This document shows positions 36,694 to 45,270 of a stretch of 64,000 nucleotides of DNA, piece by piece; the stretch's first letter is position 1, and every line of letters begins with the position of its first letter. Location: NCBI RefSeq assembly GCF_009650435.1, contig NZ_VVIP01000090.1, positions 1 through 64,000 of the forward strand, read 5' to 3'. A program made the translations under genes and the position numbers. The notes beneath the pieces were generated by a model. That model saw only the letters and a list, made by a program, of their open reading frames with translations. It searched no databases and had not been told where the DNA came from. Origin of the DNA: Foetidibacter luteolus. Its GTDB lineage: Bacteria > Bacteroidota > Bacteroidia > Chitinophagales > Chitinophagaceae.

Positions 36694-36767
36694 TCGGGAT
36701 GACTGGATTCGAACCAGCGGCCTCTTCGTCCCGAACGAAACGCGCTACCGGGCTGCGCTACATCCCG
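36694..36767 (-). tRNA. tRNA-Pro (anticodon CGG)
   Basis: 74 bases, minus strand. Acceptor arm CGGGATG pairs with CATCCCG; D arm has GCGCAGCCCGGTAGCGC; the anticodon stem TTTCG/CGAAG encloses the loop TTCGGGA with anticodon CGG; T arm GGTTCGAATCC. No CCA is encoded. The 3' end faces the integrase gene and is the probable integration site of the element. Confidence 0.93.
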
Positions 36768-36775
36768 CAGGATGA

Positions 36776-36806
36776 CAAAAATAATTTTTCATGGCACAAT
36801 AACAAA
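36776..36806 (-). promoter_or_regulatory. Bacteroidota-type promoter of tRNA-Pro
   Basis: Minus strand: -33 box TTTG (36806-36803), a 19-base spacer, and -7 box TATTTTTG (36783-36776), which fits TAnnTTTG exactly. It lies directly before the tRNA 5' end. Confidence 0.7.
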
Positions 36807-36990
36807 AAAATACCACAGCGCTTTTGCCGGTAGTTGCGTCGCTACGCAACGATAAAACAAAGCAATGGTATTGCCCCACATTTTAACTAACGTGCCGGTT
36901 TATTGAGTACATTACGCAACCTGGAAAAAAGTAAGGCTGGTGCAGGAGTATATGACGAAATGCCCGGCAGGTTTAAGGGGCTGCTATTTT

Positions 36991-37068
36991 GTTTGCTGCG
37001 TAAAGCGGTACCAGTACAAGAGTGCGACGCAACGATGCTCAATAAGCGTTACTGCCGCCGGGCCCATA
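36991..37068 (-). repeat. Intergenic repeat family A, copy 1
   Basis: Minus-strand copy, about 78 bases. Read on the minus strand: GGGCCCGGCGGCAG, a variable middle, TTGCGTCGCACTCTTGTAC, and an end like CTTTACGCAGCAAAC. The GGGCCC end points to the GH95-type gene start 43 bases away. Confidence 0.8.
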
Positions 37069-37110
37069 ATAATCCAATTATGCGCAAGCATAATTTTACG
37101 CTGATAACGT

Positions 37111-39384
37111 ATGAAAAAACAATTACTGCATGTATTGCTTACGTTGCTCGCATTACATGCGCAGGCGCAGCAGCCTGAACACAATCTTCGCTTTGATTCG
37201 CTGGCCTCATCTTGGGATGAAGCCATCCCGCTTGGCAACGCCACACTGGGTGTTTTAATTTGGCAAAAGGATGGCCGGGTGCGTTTCTCATTAGACCGCT
37301 CAGACCTTTGGGACCAACGCCCCATGAAGGGCCTGCACCGCAAAGAATTCAGCTATCAATGGGTGCAGCAACAGGTGGCCAAAAAAGAATACAAGCCTGT
37401 GCAGGAGTATCTTGACGCACCTTACGACAGGGAGCCTGCCCCCACCAAAATACCGGGCAGTGCGCTTGAATTTAACCTGCAAAACCCGGGGCAGGTACAA
37501 TTTGCCGAACTGCACCTGGCAACAGCTTTATGCCGCGTTAAATGGAGCAGCGGGATACTGCTTACCAGTTTTGTGCATGCTACCCGGCCGGCGGGCTGGT
37601 TCAGGTTTGAAAATGTAACGGGCAACTTTCTTCCCCAACTGGTACCACCAAAATACCAGGGTGCTGTTACAGTTAGCGGCGACCCTGTTGGCGGCGACGA
37701 CCTTAGCCGCCTCGGCTACAGCAATGGAACTCTAACTAAACAGACCAACAGCATTACATACAGGCAACAGGGCTGGAGTGGCTTTAGCTATGAAATTAGT
37801 GTACGCTGGAAAAACAACGGCCATACAATTGAAGGTACATGGAGCATATCTTCCCATGTTGCAGGCAAGGCTTCCGCAACAGCCTCAGCAGTTACCCAAA
37901 AAAGCCTGGTAACGGGCTATAACAATGCATACACATCGCATAGCAGTTGGTGGAAGAATTTCTGGTCTAAATCCGCCATTCATGTGCCCAACGACACGAT
38001 AGAAAAGCAATGGTACCTGGAGCAATACAAGTTTGGCTCGGCATCCCGCAAAGGGGCGCCACCCATATCGCTGCAGGCTGTGTGGACTGCCGACAATGGC
38101 CGCATACCGCCATGGAAGGGAGACTATCACCACGACCTTAACACCCAGCTTAGCTACTGGCCATCGTACAGCGCCAACCACCTGGATGAAGGCATGGCTT
38201 ACCTAGACCATCTTGATGGCAACAAAGCCAATTACAAGCGCTATACAAAACTATATTTTGGCGTTAACGGCCTGGCTGTGCCAGGCGTAACTACCCTTGA
38301 TGGAACAGAGATGGGCGGATGGATACAATACTCCTTATCACCAACAGTCTCGTGCTGGCTGGCACAACATTTTTACCTTCAGTGGCGCTATAGTATGAAC
38401 CGCGGCTTCCTGCAACAACGGGCATACCCGTGGATTAAAGAAACCGCCAGCTTTATAGAAAACATCACCAGGCTTAATGCTGATGGCTACAGGCAACTGC
38501 CCATTAGCTCAAGCCCCGAAATAAACAACAACTCACTGCAGGCCTGGTTTACTCAAAATACCAACTACGACCTTGCCCTGATGAAATTTGTTTTCAACGC
38601 CGCGGCAGAACTGGCCATTGAACTGGGGCTTAACAAAGAGGCGGCACACTGGAAAAAGACAGAAAGCCAGTTTGCAGATTTTGCTGTTACCCCGCAACAG
38701 CAGTTAATGTTTGCCCCTACCCTTCCTTACAACCAATCGCACCGGCACTTTTCACATGCTATGGCCATACATCCGCTGGGCCTTATCAAGTGGGAGGATG
38801 GGCCCCAGGCACAAGCCATCATCAGCAATACCATCCGCCTGCTGGACAGCATAGGCCCGTCGGCATGGTGCGGTTATTCGTATGCGTGGCTGGCCAACCT
38901 TAAGGCACGTGCAAAAGATGGCCGGGGCGCTTTAACCGCGTTGCAGGTATTCGCCAAAGCGTTTTGTTCACCCAACAGTTTCCACCTGAATGGAGACCAG
39001 ACAAAGTCTGGCTATTCTTCCTTTCAATACCGCCCTTTTACACTGGAAGGGAATTTTGCTTTTGCCGCGGGCCTGCAGGAAATGTTGTTGCAGAGCTATG
39101 CAGGCTTTATTGAAATAATGCCGGCCATACCGGTAGAATGGAAAGACGTTTCCTTCAACCAGTTGCGTGCAGAAGGTGCTTTACTGGTAAGCGCTAAAAA
39201 AACAAACGGGCAAATAAAAGAGGTAAAAATTATTGCGGAGAAGGCTGGTACAACAAAGCTAAAACTGCCATTTCAACAATATACGGTTACACAACAAAAT
39301 AAGGTAACAGCAAACACTGCTGAAGATGGCTTTATCACACTAACCTGTCAGCCAGGTGCAGTTATTGTTTTGCAGCGGCAGTAG
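37111..39384 (+). CDS. Exported glycoside hydrolase, GH95-like
   Basis: 757 residues with signal peptide (LLALHAQAQ). N-terminal GH95 domain with WDEAIPLGNATLGVLIW and FSLDRSDLWDQR. The (alpha/alpha)6 domain shows IPPWKGDYHHDLNTQLSYWP, SSSPE with the likely acid E470, and HRHFSHAMAIHPLG. GH95 enzymes cleave alpha-1,2-L-fucose or related alpha-L-galactose. The first of the two Asn that activate water (canonical NIN) is Asp here (D342-L-N344), so activity or specificity may differ. Family-A repeats flank the gene on both sides. Confidence 0.82.
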   Translation: MKKQLLHVLLTLLALHAQAQQPEHNLRFDSLASSWDEAIPLGNATLGVLIWQKDGRVRFSLDRSDLWDQRPMKGLHRKEFSYQWVQQQVAKKEYKPVQEYLDAPYDREPAPTKIPGSALEFNLQNPGQVQFAELHLATALCRVKWSSGILLTSFVHATRPAGWFRFENVTGNFLPQLVPPKYQGAVTVSGDPVGGDDLSRLGYSNGTLTKQTNSITYRQQGWSGFSYEISVRWKNNGHTIEGTWSISSHVAGKASATASAVTQKSLVTGYNNAYTSHSSWWKNFWSKSAIHVPNDTIEKQWYLEQYKFGSASRKGAPPISLQAVWTADNGRIPPWKGDYHHDLNTQLSYWPSYSANHLDEGMAYLDHLDGNKANYKRYTKLYFGVNGLAVPGVTTLDGTEMGGWIQYSLSPTVSCWLAQHFYLQWRYSMNRGFLQQRAYPWIKETASFIENITRLNADGYRQLPISSSPEINNNSLQAWFTQNTNYDLALMKFVFNAAAELAIELGLNKEAAHWKKTESQFADFAVTPQQQLMFAPTLPYNQSHRHFSHAMAIHPLGLIKWEDGPQAQAIISNTIRLLDSIGPSAWCGYSYAWLANLKARAKDGRGALTALQVFAKAFCSPNSFHLNGDQTKSGYSSFQYRPFTLEGNFAFAAGLQEMLLQSYAGFIEIMPAIPVEWKDVSFNQLRAEGALLVSAKKTNGQIKEVKIIAEKAGTTKLKLPFQQYTVTQQNKVTANTAEDGFITLTCQPGAVIVLQRQ

Positions 39385-39420
39385 GTTCCTGTGCCTGCAT
39401 AGCAGGCCACAGAAAGCATT

Positions 39421-39500
39421 TTATGGGCCCGGCAGCAGGAACTATTATGAGGCTTCGTTGCGTCGCACTCTTGTACGTTCTAATCTTTATGCAGCAACTT
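39421..39500 (+). repeat. Intergenic repeat family A, copy 2
   Basis: Plus-strand copy starting TTATGGGCCCGGCAGCAG, with TTGCGTCGCACTCTTGTAC and ending near TTTATGCAGCAAC. Begins 37 bases after the GH95-type stop, with the GGGCCC end toward the gene, so it mirrors copy 1. Confidence 0.85.
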
Positions 39501-39644
39501 GTTCAGCATCCCGCGGCATCACCAACAATTGAGGTTGCCTGGCAGCCGTTGCAAAATTTAGTTTTTTTACTTAGTTTGTAGTTCATCATGCAAAGCATAG
39601 CGCTAACTATTAAAACAGCTCTACCCGGCAAATAAATTCTGGTA

Positions 39645-42527
39645 TTGAAGATAACAACGATTATAACCAACATGCTGGCGTTGTCCATCTGCACAATGTG
39701 CCTGCATGCGCAAAAAATAATCTTCCAAAACTACAGCATACAGGATGGCCTTGCCGCCAACCATATCAACTGCATCATGCAGGATTCTGCAGGCTTCATG
39801 TGGTTTGGCACCAGTGAAGGTTTAAGCAAATACGATGGTTATAAATTCACCAACTATTCTACCATGAACGGTCTTGCATTTAACTATATCAACGATATAA
39901 TCGAAATAGCGCCTAACCGGTTTTTGATTGCAGAAAACAATGGTGTTACCGATGTTGTTGAACACAGTGAAATAGCCGGCAGCAAACGCATCAGCAATGT
40001 TGTAATCAATAAAATAATCAGCGCAGGAGCTAACAAAATTTTGGCTGTAACCGATTATGAAGGTCTTTGTGTTTTCGAAAACAATACCTGGAAAAAAAAT
40101 GGCGAAAAATTCATCAGCACAGAAATAAGCAGGCTTTCCGATTCTTTCCTCGCAGTTACAGCAATGGGGGCGCCTGTTACCATTTTGAATACGCATTCCT
40201 TAAAGCCAATAGGCAAAATAACCCCGGTTGATTATTGGTTTACCATGCTGTACACAGACCCTCAAAACACCACCTGGGTTGGAAGAAGCGGCAATGGCTT
40301 GCTGATACTTAAAAAACAGCAGGGAGATACCTTTACCACAAGCAAGCCACCTCCCATATTCACCACGGGAATTTTTACCCATACTGCCGTTAAATGTATG
40401 CTGCAGGATGATAAGGCAAACTACTGGATAGGCACCAATAACGGGCTGGTAAAAATACAGGCCGGCAAACAACAGCAAGTGTTTACCAGGCAGGATGGGT
40501 TGCCATCCAACATTATTCACTGCCTGCTGCAGGACAGGGAAAAGAATATATGGGTGGGTACACGGGAAGGGCTTTGCAAAATTGTTACTGTCAACAATGT
40601 ACAGATATTGGAAGTAGGCCAGGAAACCGGCATGTATGGATGGCAGCAGTTATGGAAACAATCAGAAGAAGAACTGTTTGTTTATACAGGTTCTTCCATG
40701 AAAAAAGTAAACACTGCCACATGGCAGGTAAGCCCCTGGCAGGGCAAAGTAATTACCGGTAATGGCGCATATTTTCCGGGCAAAGGCACCCCGGTTAATT
40801 ACCAACCGGCAAAAGCTGCGCCGCTCTTTACTAACATGGGTATTGCCGGCAACATAGCTGCCAGCAATATCTCCTCTTCACTTTTTGCCTGTGCCGCTAA
40901 AAACAGGTATGGAGATATGTATTATGGCGCTTATGATGGTGTTTTGTTTGCCAGGGCCAACAGCGCCATATCTGACACATTGGTTGGCTCACGTATTACC
41001 ACCCTTGATTTTGACAATAAAGGGGCCCTATGGGCGGGCACATGGAGCAATGGCCTGTACCGTATTACCACAAAGGGAGAAAAAAACATGACGGAAGATG
41101 TTTCTTACCTGTTGCCGGATAAAAGCATACGCAGTTCATTTGAAGACCGCGATGGCAATTTTTGGGTTGGCTTGCGGAATGAAGGGCTCGCCATCATCAA
41201 AGGGTACGATACCGCCAAAGCGAACACTGTATGGCTCAGCAAAAAAGATGGCCTTTCTTCAGACTGGGTAAAATGCATGGCGCAGGATAGCTACGGTAAT
41301 ATATGGGTAGGTACCAACCAGGGGCTGGATAAGATCATTCCCCACAAGGGCAAATACCGTGTATACAATTTTGGAAGGATAAACAATTTCTCCCCCGTTA
41401 TTTATGGCATTGTGCCGTTACAGGATGATATCATCTGGTGCGCCACTTCAAAAGGGCTAATACGTGTTAAGGATTTTCATCTTGATACAGTTGCAGGTTA
41501 TGCAACGGTAATTACCGCTATTATCCCGGGCGGTGCAAAAAATAAGCTATCCTTTACACAACTGCACAGCAACCTTTCGTTGGGGTACCAGCACAGCGCC
41601 ATCCAGTTTGAATATGCGGTTCCATCTTTCATTAACGAAAAGCAAATACTATACAGCTATCGCCTTTTGGGCAGCAGTGATACTTCGTGGAGCGGTCCAT
41701 CCACAGGGCACGCCATATCTTATGGCAACCTGCAAAACGGAGACTACCAGTTCCAGGTAAGGTCTATGGGTTGGGATGGCAACTGGGGCAAGCCGGCCAC
41801 GTACAGTTTTAACGTACGTCCGCCTTTCTGGAAAACCTGGTGGTTTTTCCTCGCTGTGTCGCTGGCTGTGCTTGTTGCTGTATACAGTTTTTATCGTTAC
41901 CGCCTTTCGCAGGCTTTAAAACTTCAATCTATCAGAAACCGCATTGCAACAGACCTGCACGATGAAATCGGCTCAACGCTTACCAACATCAGCATACTTT
42001 CTGAACTTAGCAATCAAAACCTGCAACAGCCGGCGGAGGCACAAAAATTCCTGGGCCGTATAGCGGAAGAAGTAAACTACAGCGGCCAGGCGCTGGATGA
42101 TATTATCTGGAGCGTTAACATGCACAACGACTCTTTTGAAGAACTGGTTAAAAGAATGCGCCGGTATGCCGGCGAACTCTTTGATGCCGGCCAGGTACAA
42201 TACGAACTGCAGTTTGACGAAACACTTTCAGCTATTAAATTGAATATGGAAATGCGCCGGGATATCTACCTGTCTTTTAAGGAAGCGCTAAACAACATTT
42301 ATAAACATGCGGCTGCCAGTTCTGTAAAAATAGCTTTACTGAAAAAAGACGGGTTTATCATTTTACAGGTAACAGATAACGGTAAAGGCTTTACGGTAAC
42401 AGAAACACACCGCAATGGCTTAAAAAACATGCAACACCGTACAGCAAAATGGAATGGTGCAATAACCATCAATACAGCCCCGGGCAGCGGAACAGCAATA
42501 ACCATCCGGCTGCCGGCCGGCAAATAA
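39645..42527 (+). CDS. Propeller-domain sensor histidine kinase
   Basis: 960 residues from the TTG at 39645, which keeps a normal signal peptide (an ATG at 39672 is the alternative). Two seven-bladed-type propeller halves with repeats such as DSAGFMWFGTSEGLSKYDG and DREKNIWVGTREGLCKI (to about residue 630), a Y_Y_Y domain (about 640-725), one membrane helix (731-750), HisKA_3 with phospho-acceptor H772 in DLHDEIGSTLTNIS, and an ATPase domain with DNGKGF. Senses a periplasmic ligand and signals to the LuxR-type regulator that follows. Confidence 0.93.
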   Translation: MKITTIITNMLALSICTMCLHAQKIIFQNYSIQDGLAANHINCIMQDSAGFMWFGTSEGLSKYDGYKFTNYSTMNGLAFNYINDIIEIAPNRFLIAENNGVTDVVEHSEIAGSKRISNVVINKIISAGANKILAVTDYEGLCVFENNTWKKNGEKFISTEISRLSDSFLAVTAMGAPVTILNTHSLKPIGKITPVDYWFTMLYTDPQNTTWVGRSGNGLLILKKQQGDTFTTSKPPPIFTTGIFTHTAVKCMLQDDKANYWIGTNNGLVKIQAGKQQQVFTRQDGLPSNIIHCLLQDREKNIWVGTREGLCKIVTVNNVQILEVGQETGMYGWQQLWKQSEEELFVYTGSSMKKVNTATWQVSPWQGKVITGNGAYFPGKGTPVNYQPAKAAPLFTNMGIAGNIAASNISSSLFACAAKNRYGDMYYGAYDGVLFARANSAISDTLVGSRITTLDFDNKGALWAGTWSNGLYRITTKGEKNMTEDVSYLLPDKSIRSSFEDRDGNFWVGLRNEGLAIIKGYDTAKANTVWLSKKDGLSSDWVKCMAQDSYGNIWVGTNQGLDKIIPHKGKYRVYNFGRINNFSPVIYGIVPLQDDIIWCATSKGLIRVKDFHLDTVAGYATVITAIIPGGAKNKLSFTQLHSNLSLGYQHSAIQFEYAVPSFINEKQILYSYRLLGSSDTSWSGPSTGHAISYGNLQNGDYQFQVRSMGWDGNWGKPATYSFNVRPPFWKTWWFFLAVSLAVLVAVYSFYRYRLSQALKLQSIRNRIATDLHDEIGSTLTNISILSELSNQNLQQPAEAQKFLGRIAEEVNYSGQALDDIIWSVNMHNDSFEELVKRMRRYAGELFDAGQVQYELQFDETLSAIKLNMEMRRDIYLSFKEALNNIYKHAAASSVKIALLKKDGFIILQVTDNGKGFTVTETHRNGLKNMQHRTAKWNGAITINTAPGSGTAITIRLPAGK

Positions 42528-42580
42528 ATCACTCAAAAAGGTGATAGGCCACTCCCCTCTTTATCAGTTAAATTCGTGTT

Positions 42581-43210
42581 GTGGCAGTACGCATCATCAT
42601 ATTTGAAGACAACGACCGCCTTCGCGAATCGCTTGTTTACCTGCTAAAAAGCAACAATGCCTTTGAAGTGGCCGGCGAATACAATAATTGCCGGGAGGCA
42701 GCAACTATTGCAAGGGTATACAAGCCAGATGTGGTTTTAATGGATATTGATATGCCGCTTAGCAATGGCATAGACGGTGTTAAACAAATAAAAGAAGCCA
42801 TGCCACAAACAGCCGTTGTTATGTACACCGTATTTGAAGACGATGAAAAACTTTTTGCCTGCCTTTGCGCCGGCGCCAATGGTTACCTGCTAAAGAAAAC
42901 CCCACCGGCACGGCTGTTCGATGCCATTGAAGAAGTGATAGCGGGCGGGGCGCCCATGAGCCCCAGCATTGCACGCCGGGTACTGGAATCGTTCAGCCCC
43001 AAAAAGCAGGCCCGGCAATATGATTTATCCGCAAGGGAAACAGAAGTACTGCAACTGCTGGTAAAAGGCCACAGCACAAAAATAATCGCCGATAAATTAT
43101 TCATTTCTTTTGAAACCGTACGCTCCCACCTCAAGAACATCTATACCAAACTGCATGTAAACTGCGGCAAAGAAGCCATTGCCAAAGTACTAAGCGAAAG
43201 GATACTGTAA
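42581..43210 (+). CDS. LuxR-family response regulator
   Basis: 209 residues from a GTG at 42581. Receiver domain with acidic E9-D10 and phosphoacceptor D55 in LMDIDMPLSNG, then the LuxR HTH near residues 145-205 with LSARETEVLQLLVKGHS and SFETVRSHLKNIYTKL. Lies 53 bases after the propeller kinase on the same strand and is its likely partner. Together they may control the GH95-type gene upstream (inference). Confidence 0.93.
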   Translation: MAVRIIIFEDNDRLRESLVYLLKSNNAFEVAGEYNNCREAATIARVYKPDVVLMDIDMPLSNGIDGVKQIKEAMPQTAVVMYTVFEDDEKLFACLCAGANGYLLKKTPPARLFDAIEEVIAGGAPMSPSIARRVLESFSPKKQARQYDLSARETEVLQLLVKGHSTKIIADKLFISFETVRSHLKNIYTKLHVNCGKEAIAKVLSERIL

Positions 43211-43276
43211 GTGCGGCACCTTAAAAGAAAGCCATACAGTCAACCAACCACAACTTCGTTGTGCTTACAAATTTTT

Positions 43277-43352
43277 TATGGGCCCGGCAGCAGGACTACT
43301 ATAGAGCGTCCCTTGCGTCGCACTCTTGTACTGTACCGCTTTATGCAACAAC
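43277..43352 (+). repeat. Intergenic repeat family A, copy 3
   Basis: Plus-strand copy with ATGGGCCCGGCAGCAG, CTTGCGTCGCACTCTTGTAC and the end TTTATGCAACAAC. Starts 66 bases after the LuxR-type stop, with its GGGCCC end toward that gene. Confidence 0.85.
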
Positions 43353-43371
43353 AAACGCCGCATCGAGCAGC

Positions 43372-43496
43372 ACAATGTCATTAAGTCAAGGTTGTCAGCC
43401 TGAGCTTGTCGAAGGCGGATTCGTGAAAAAGCAACTTGCATAACCCGGTTTCGACAAGCTCAACCTGACATTCAGAGCTTAACTTAATGACATTGT
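43372..43496. repeat. Large imperfect inverted repeat
   Basis: About 125 bases. Outer arms ACAATGTCATTAAGT and ACTTAATGACATTGT are perfectly complementary; inner arms TGAGCTTGTCGAA and TTCGACAAGCTCA are also complementary. The inner motif CTGAGCTTGTCGAAGG is a well-known dispersed bacterial intergenic sequence. Would form a long hairpin in RNA or single-stranded DNA. Possibly a miniature mobile element. Confidence 0.8.
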
Positions 43497-43727
43497 CCCG
43501 CAGCATCCTGCGCCTCCTGTAACATTCAGTTTTTATCAACCTCCCTATTTCACCCAAAGAGGGGATTGCGGATGCAGCTTTTTAATCAAAATTTTACTTA
43601 ACGAATATGCCACGCATAAAAAATCAGGTCTCTTACTTATTTAACATGAATGCTACGCATATTCAGGGGTGTTGCTTTAGCAATGCCTACCATTATGCTA
43701 CTTACTAATTTTAAAACTTCACCAAGT

Positions 43728-44360
43728 ATGAAAAGTTCCGGCAGAAGATTAGCGCTCAGGCAAATGCTGTTATTTACAATGGGAGGAAGCGTTTTATTAA
43801 ACAGTTGTAAAAGCGCAAAGAATTCAGGGGTTGTTTCCGGTAAACCACTGCAATCGCGTCATGTTCCGGCAGGGACTATTTCTCCGGCGGCTGACGGAAT
43901 TGTTGCAGGCGCCCCAAAAATCAGGAGTGAATTTACAAATGGACAATTTTGTTGCCAGGAAGTTACAGTGCAACCTAAATTCGCGGGTCCTCCCCCTCAT
44001 TTGCATAAAGAGCTTGATGAAATTATGTATGTTATTGAAGGGACTGCACAGGTAATGGTTGGCGATACAGTTACAGAGGTGCGTGCCGGTGACTATCACT
44101 TACGCCCCCACGGTATTGTTCACACATTTTGGAATTCAGAAGACGTGCCTGTGCGGTTTATTGACATGTACCTAAACCAGGACTTCATCAGCTATTTTGA
44201 AGAGTTTGCCCGCACTGGCAACAACCTCAAAAGCAAAGGGCTGGGTATTAACTCTTCCGAAGGAGAAAAAATAATTAATGACCTGAACCAAAAATTCGGA
44301 GTGGAAATTTTCTTTGATCAATACCCGCCTTTGCTTCAGAAATACGGGTTGAAAACATAG
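43728..44360 (+). CDS. Cupin-domain lipoprotein
   Basis: 210 residues from the ATG at 43728; the frame opens 26 codons earlier, but the inner start gives a proper signal with Arg-rich opening and lipobox SVLLNSC. The cupin core has PPHLHKELDEIMYVIEG (metal-binding His and Glu) and AGDYHLRPHGIVHTFWN. Exported, metal-binding small-molecule protein or enzyme, substrate unknown. Confidence 0.85.
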   Translation: MKSSGRRLALRQMLLFTMGGSVLLNSCKSAKNSGVVSGKPLQSRHVPAGTISPAADGIVAGAPKIRSEFTNGQFCCQEVTVQPKFAGPPPHLHKELDEIMYVIEGTAQVMVGDTVTEVRAGDYHLRPHGIVHTFWNSEDVPVRFIDMYLNQDFISYFEEFARTGNNLKSKGLGINSSEGEKIINDLNQKFGVEIFFDQYPPLLQKYGLKT

Positions 44361-44517
44361 GTGTATCAAGGTTCAAAGCAAGGCCACATAACGAAAGGGC
44401 TGAACAATTCATCTTCCCACTTCCTTCGCAAATACCAGAAAGTTAGCAGCCACGTTTGAAGAGCCTTTATATTTTGATTATCTGATTACTCTTTCCTATT
44501 ACTAAAAAAGCAGCAGT

Positions 44518-44967
44518 ATGAAATTCTTTAAGAACTTAATCCTCGCAGGTGTCTTAGCGGGCACTGCACTCACATTGGCCGCTCAACCCCCGAAAGAAGC
44601 AGAAATTATCGGACTGGAGCAACAGGAAAAAGAAGCAATATTGTGGCAAGACACGGCCACAATGGAAAAATTGTGGGACACAGATTTAGTAGTAAACTCA
44701 CCAACCAACAATGTAGTGGATAAGGCAGGAGGAATGTATGCTCTCAGAAATGGGTTTATACATTACTCTTACTATGAGAAGAAAATAGAAAAAATAATGT
44801 TTTACGGAGATGTGGGCATTGTAATGGGGCAGGAGACAGTAATACCAGTTGGGCTTGCTCCTAATGTAGGCAAAACCGTTAAAAGGCGCTTTACAAATAT
44901 CTGGAGGCAAAAGGGTAGCTCGTGGACGCTTGTGGCACGGCAAGCAACAAACATATCTATTGAATGA
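44518..44967 (+). CDS. Exported SnoaL/DUF4440-like protein
   Basis: 149 residues with signal peptide (ALTLAAQ). NTF2-like fold by pattern: LEQQEKEAILWQDTATMEKLW, WDTDLVVNSPTNNVVDK and the closing RRFTNIWRQKGSSWTLVARQ. Function unknown; this fold covers isomerases and binding proteins. Follows the cupin gene by 157 bases on the same strand. Confidence 0.82.
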   Translation: MKFFKNLILAGVLAGTALTLAAQPPKEAEIIGLEQQEKEAILWQDTATMEKLWDTDLVVNSPTNNVVDKAGGMYALRNGFIHYSYYEKKIEKIMFYGDVGIVMGQETVIPVGLAPNVGKTVKRRFTNIWRQKGSSWTLVARQATNISIE

Positions 44968-45149
44968 TCATTGCGGAAAAGTTAGCTCGTTGTCCGGGCA
45001 TGACGGGCCATGAATTTCCTTACTTCGCCAATGCTTCAAAGTTATCAGCAGGTTTGGATATTGCACAATACCGAAAATATTACAGGGTGCCGGTGCAAAT
45101 TGTCCAGTAAAGTACAGAACCACTCTTATTGTAGCCCCGGGCCAGGTTA

Positions 45150-45236
45150 TTGCTTCAGTTGCTGAATAGAATTACAGCAGTACAAGAGTGCGACGCAAGG
45201 GACGCCTCATAGTAATCCTGCTGCCGGGCCCATAAA
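45150..45236 (-). repeat. Intergenic repeat family A, copy 4
   Basis: Minus-strand copy; read on the minus strand it gives ATGGGCCCGGCAGCAG, CTTGCGTCGCACTCTTGTAC and ends near ATTCAGCAACTG. Its GGGCCC end points to the S74-domain gene start 35 bases away. Confidence 0.85.
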
Positions 45237-45270
45237 AATATTCATGCCGCAAGGCATTCATAAAACATGT

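Noticed and set aside
36820..36860. GTTGCGTCGCTACGCAACG as a full family A copy
   Set aside because: It shares only the short core with family A and is a palindrome on its own; the flanking blocks are missing.
36903..37178. Plus-strand frame of 91 codons before the GH95-type gene
   Set aside because: It runs through repeat family A copy 1 and overlaps the signal peptide of the real gene; no family likeness.
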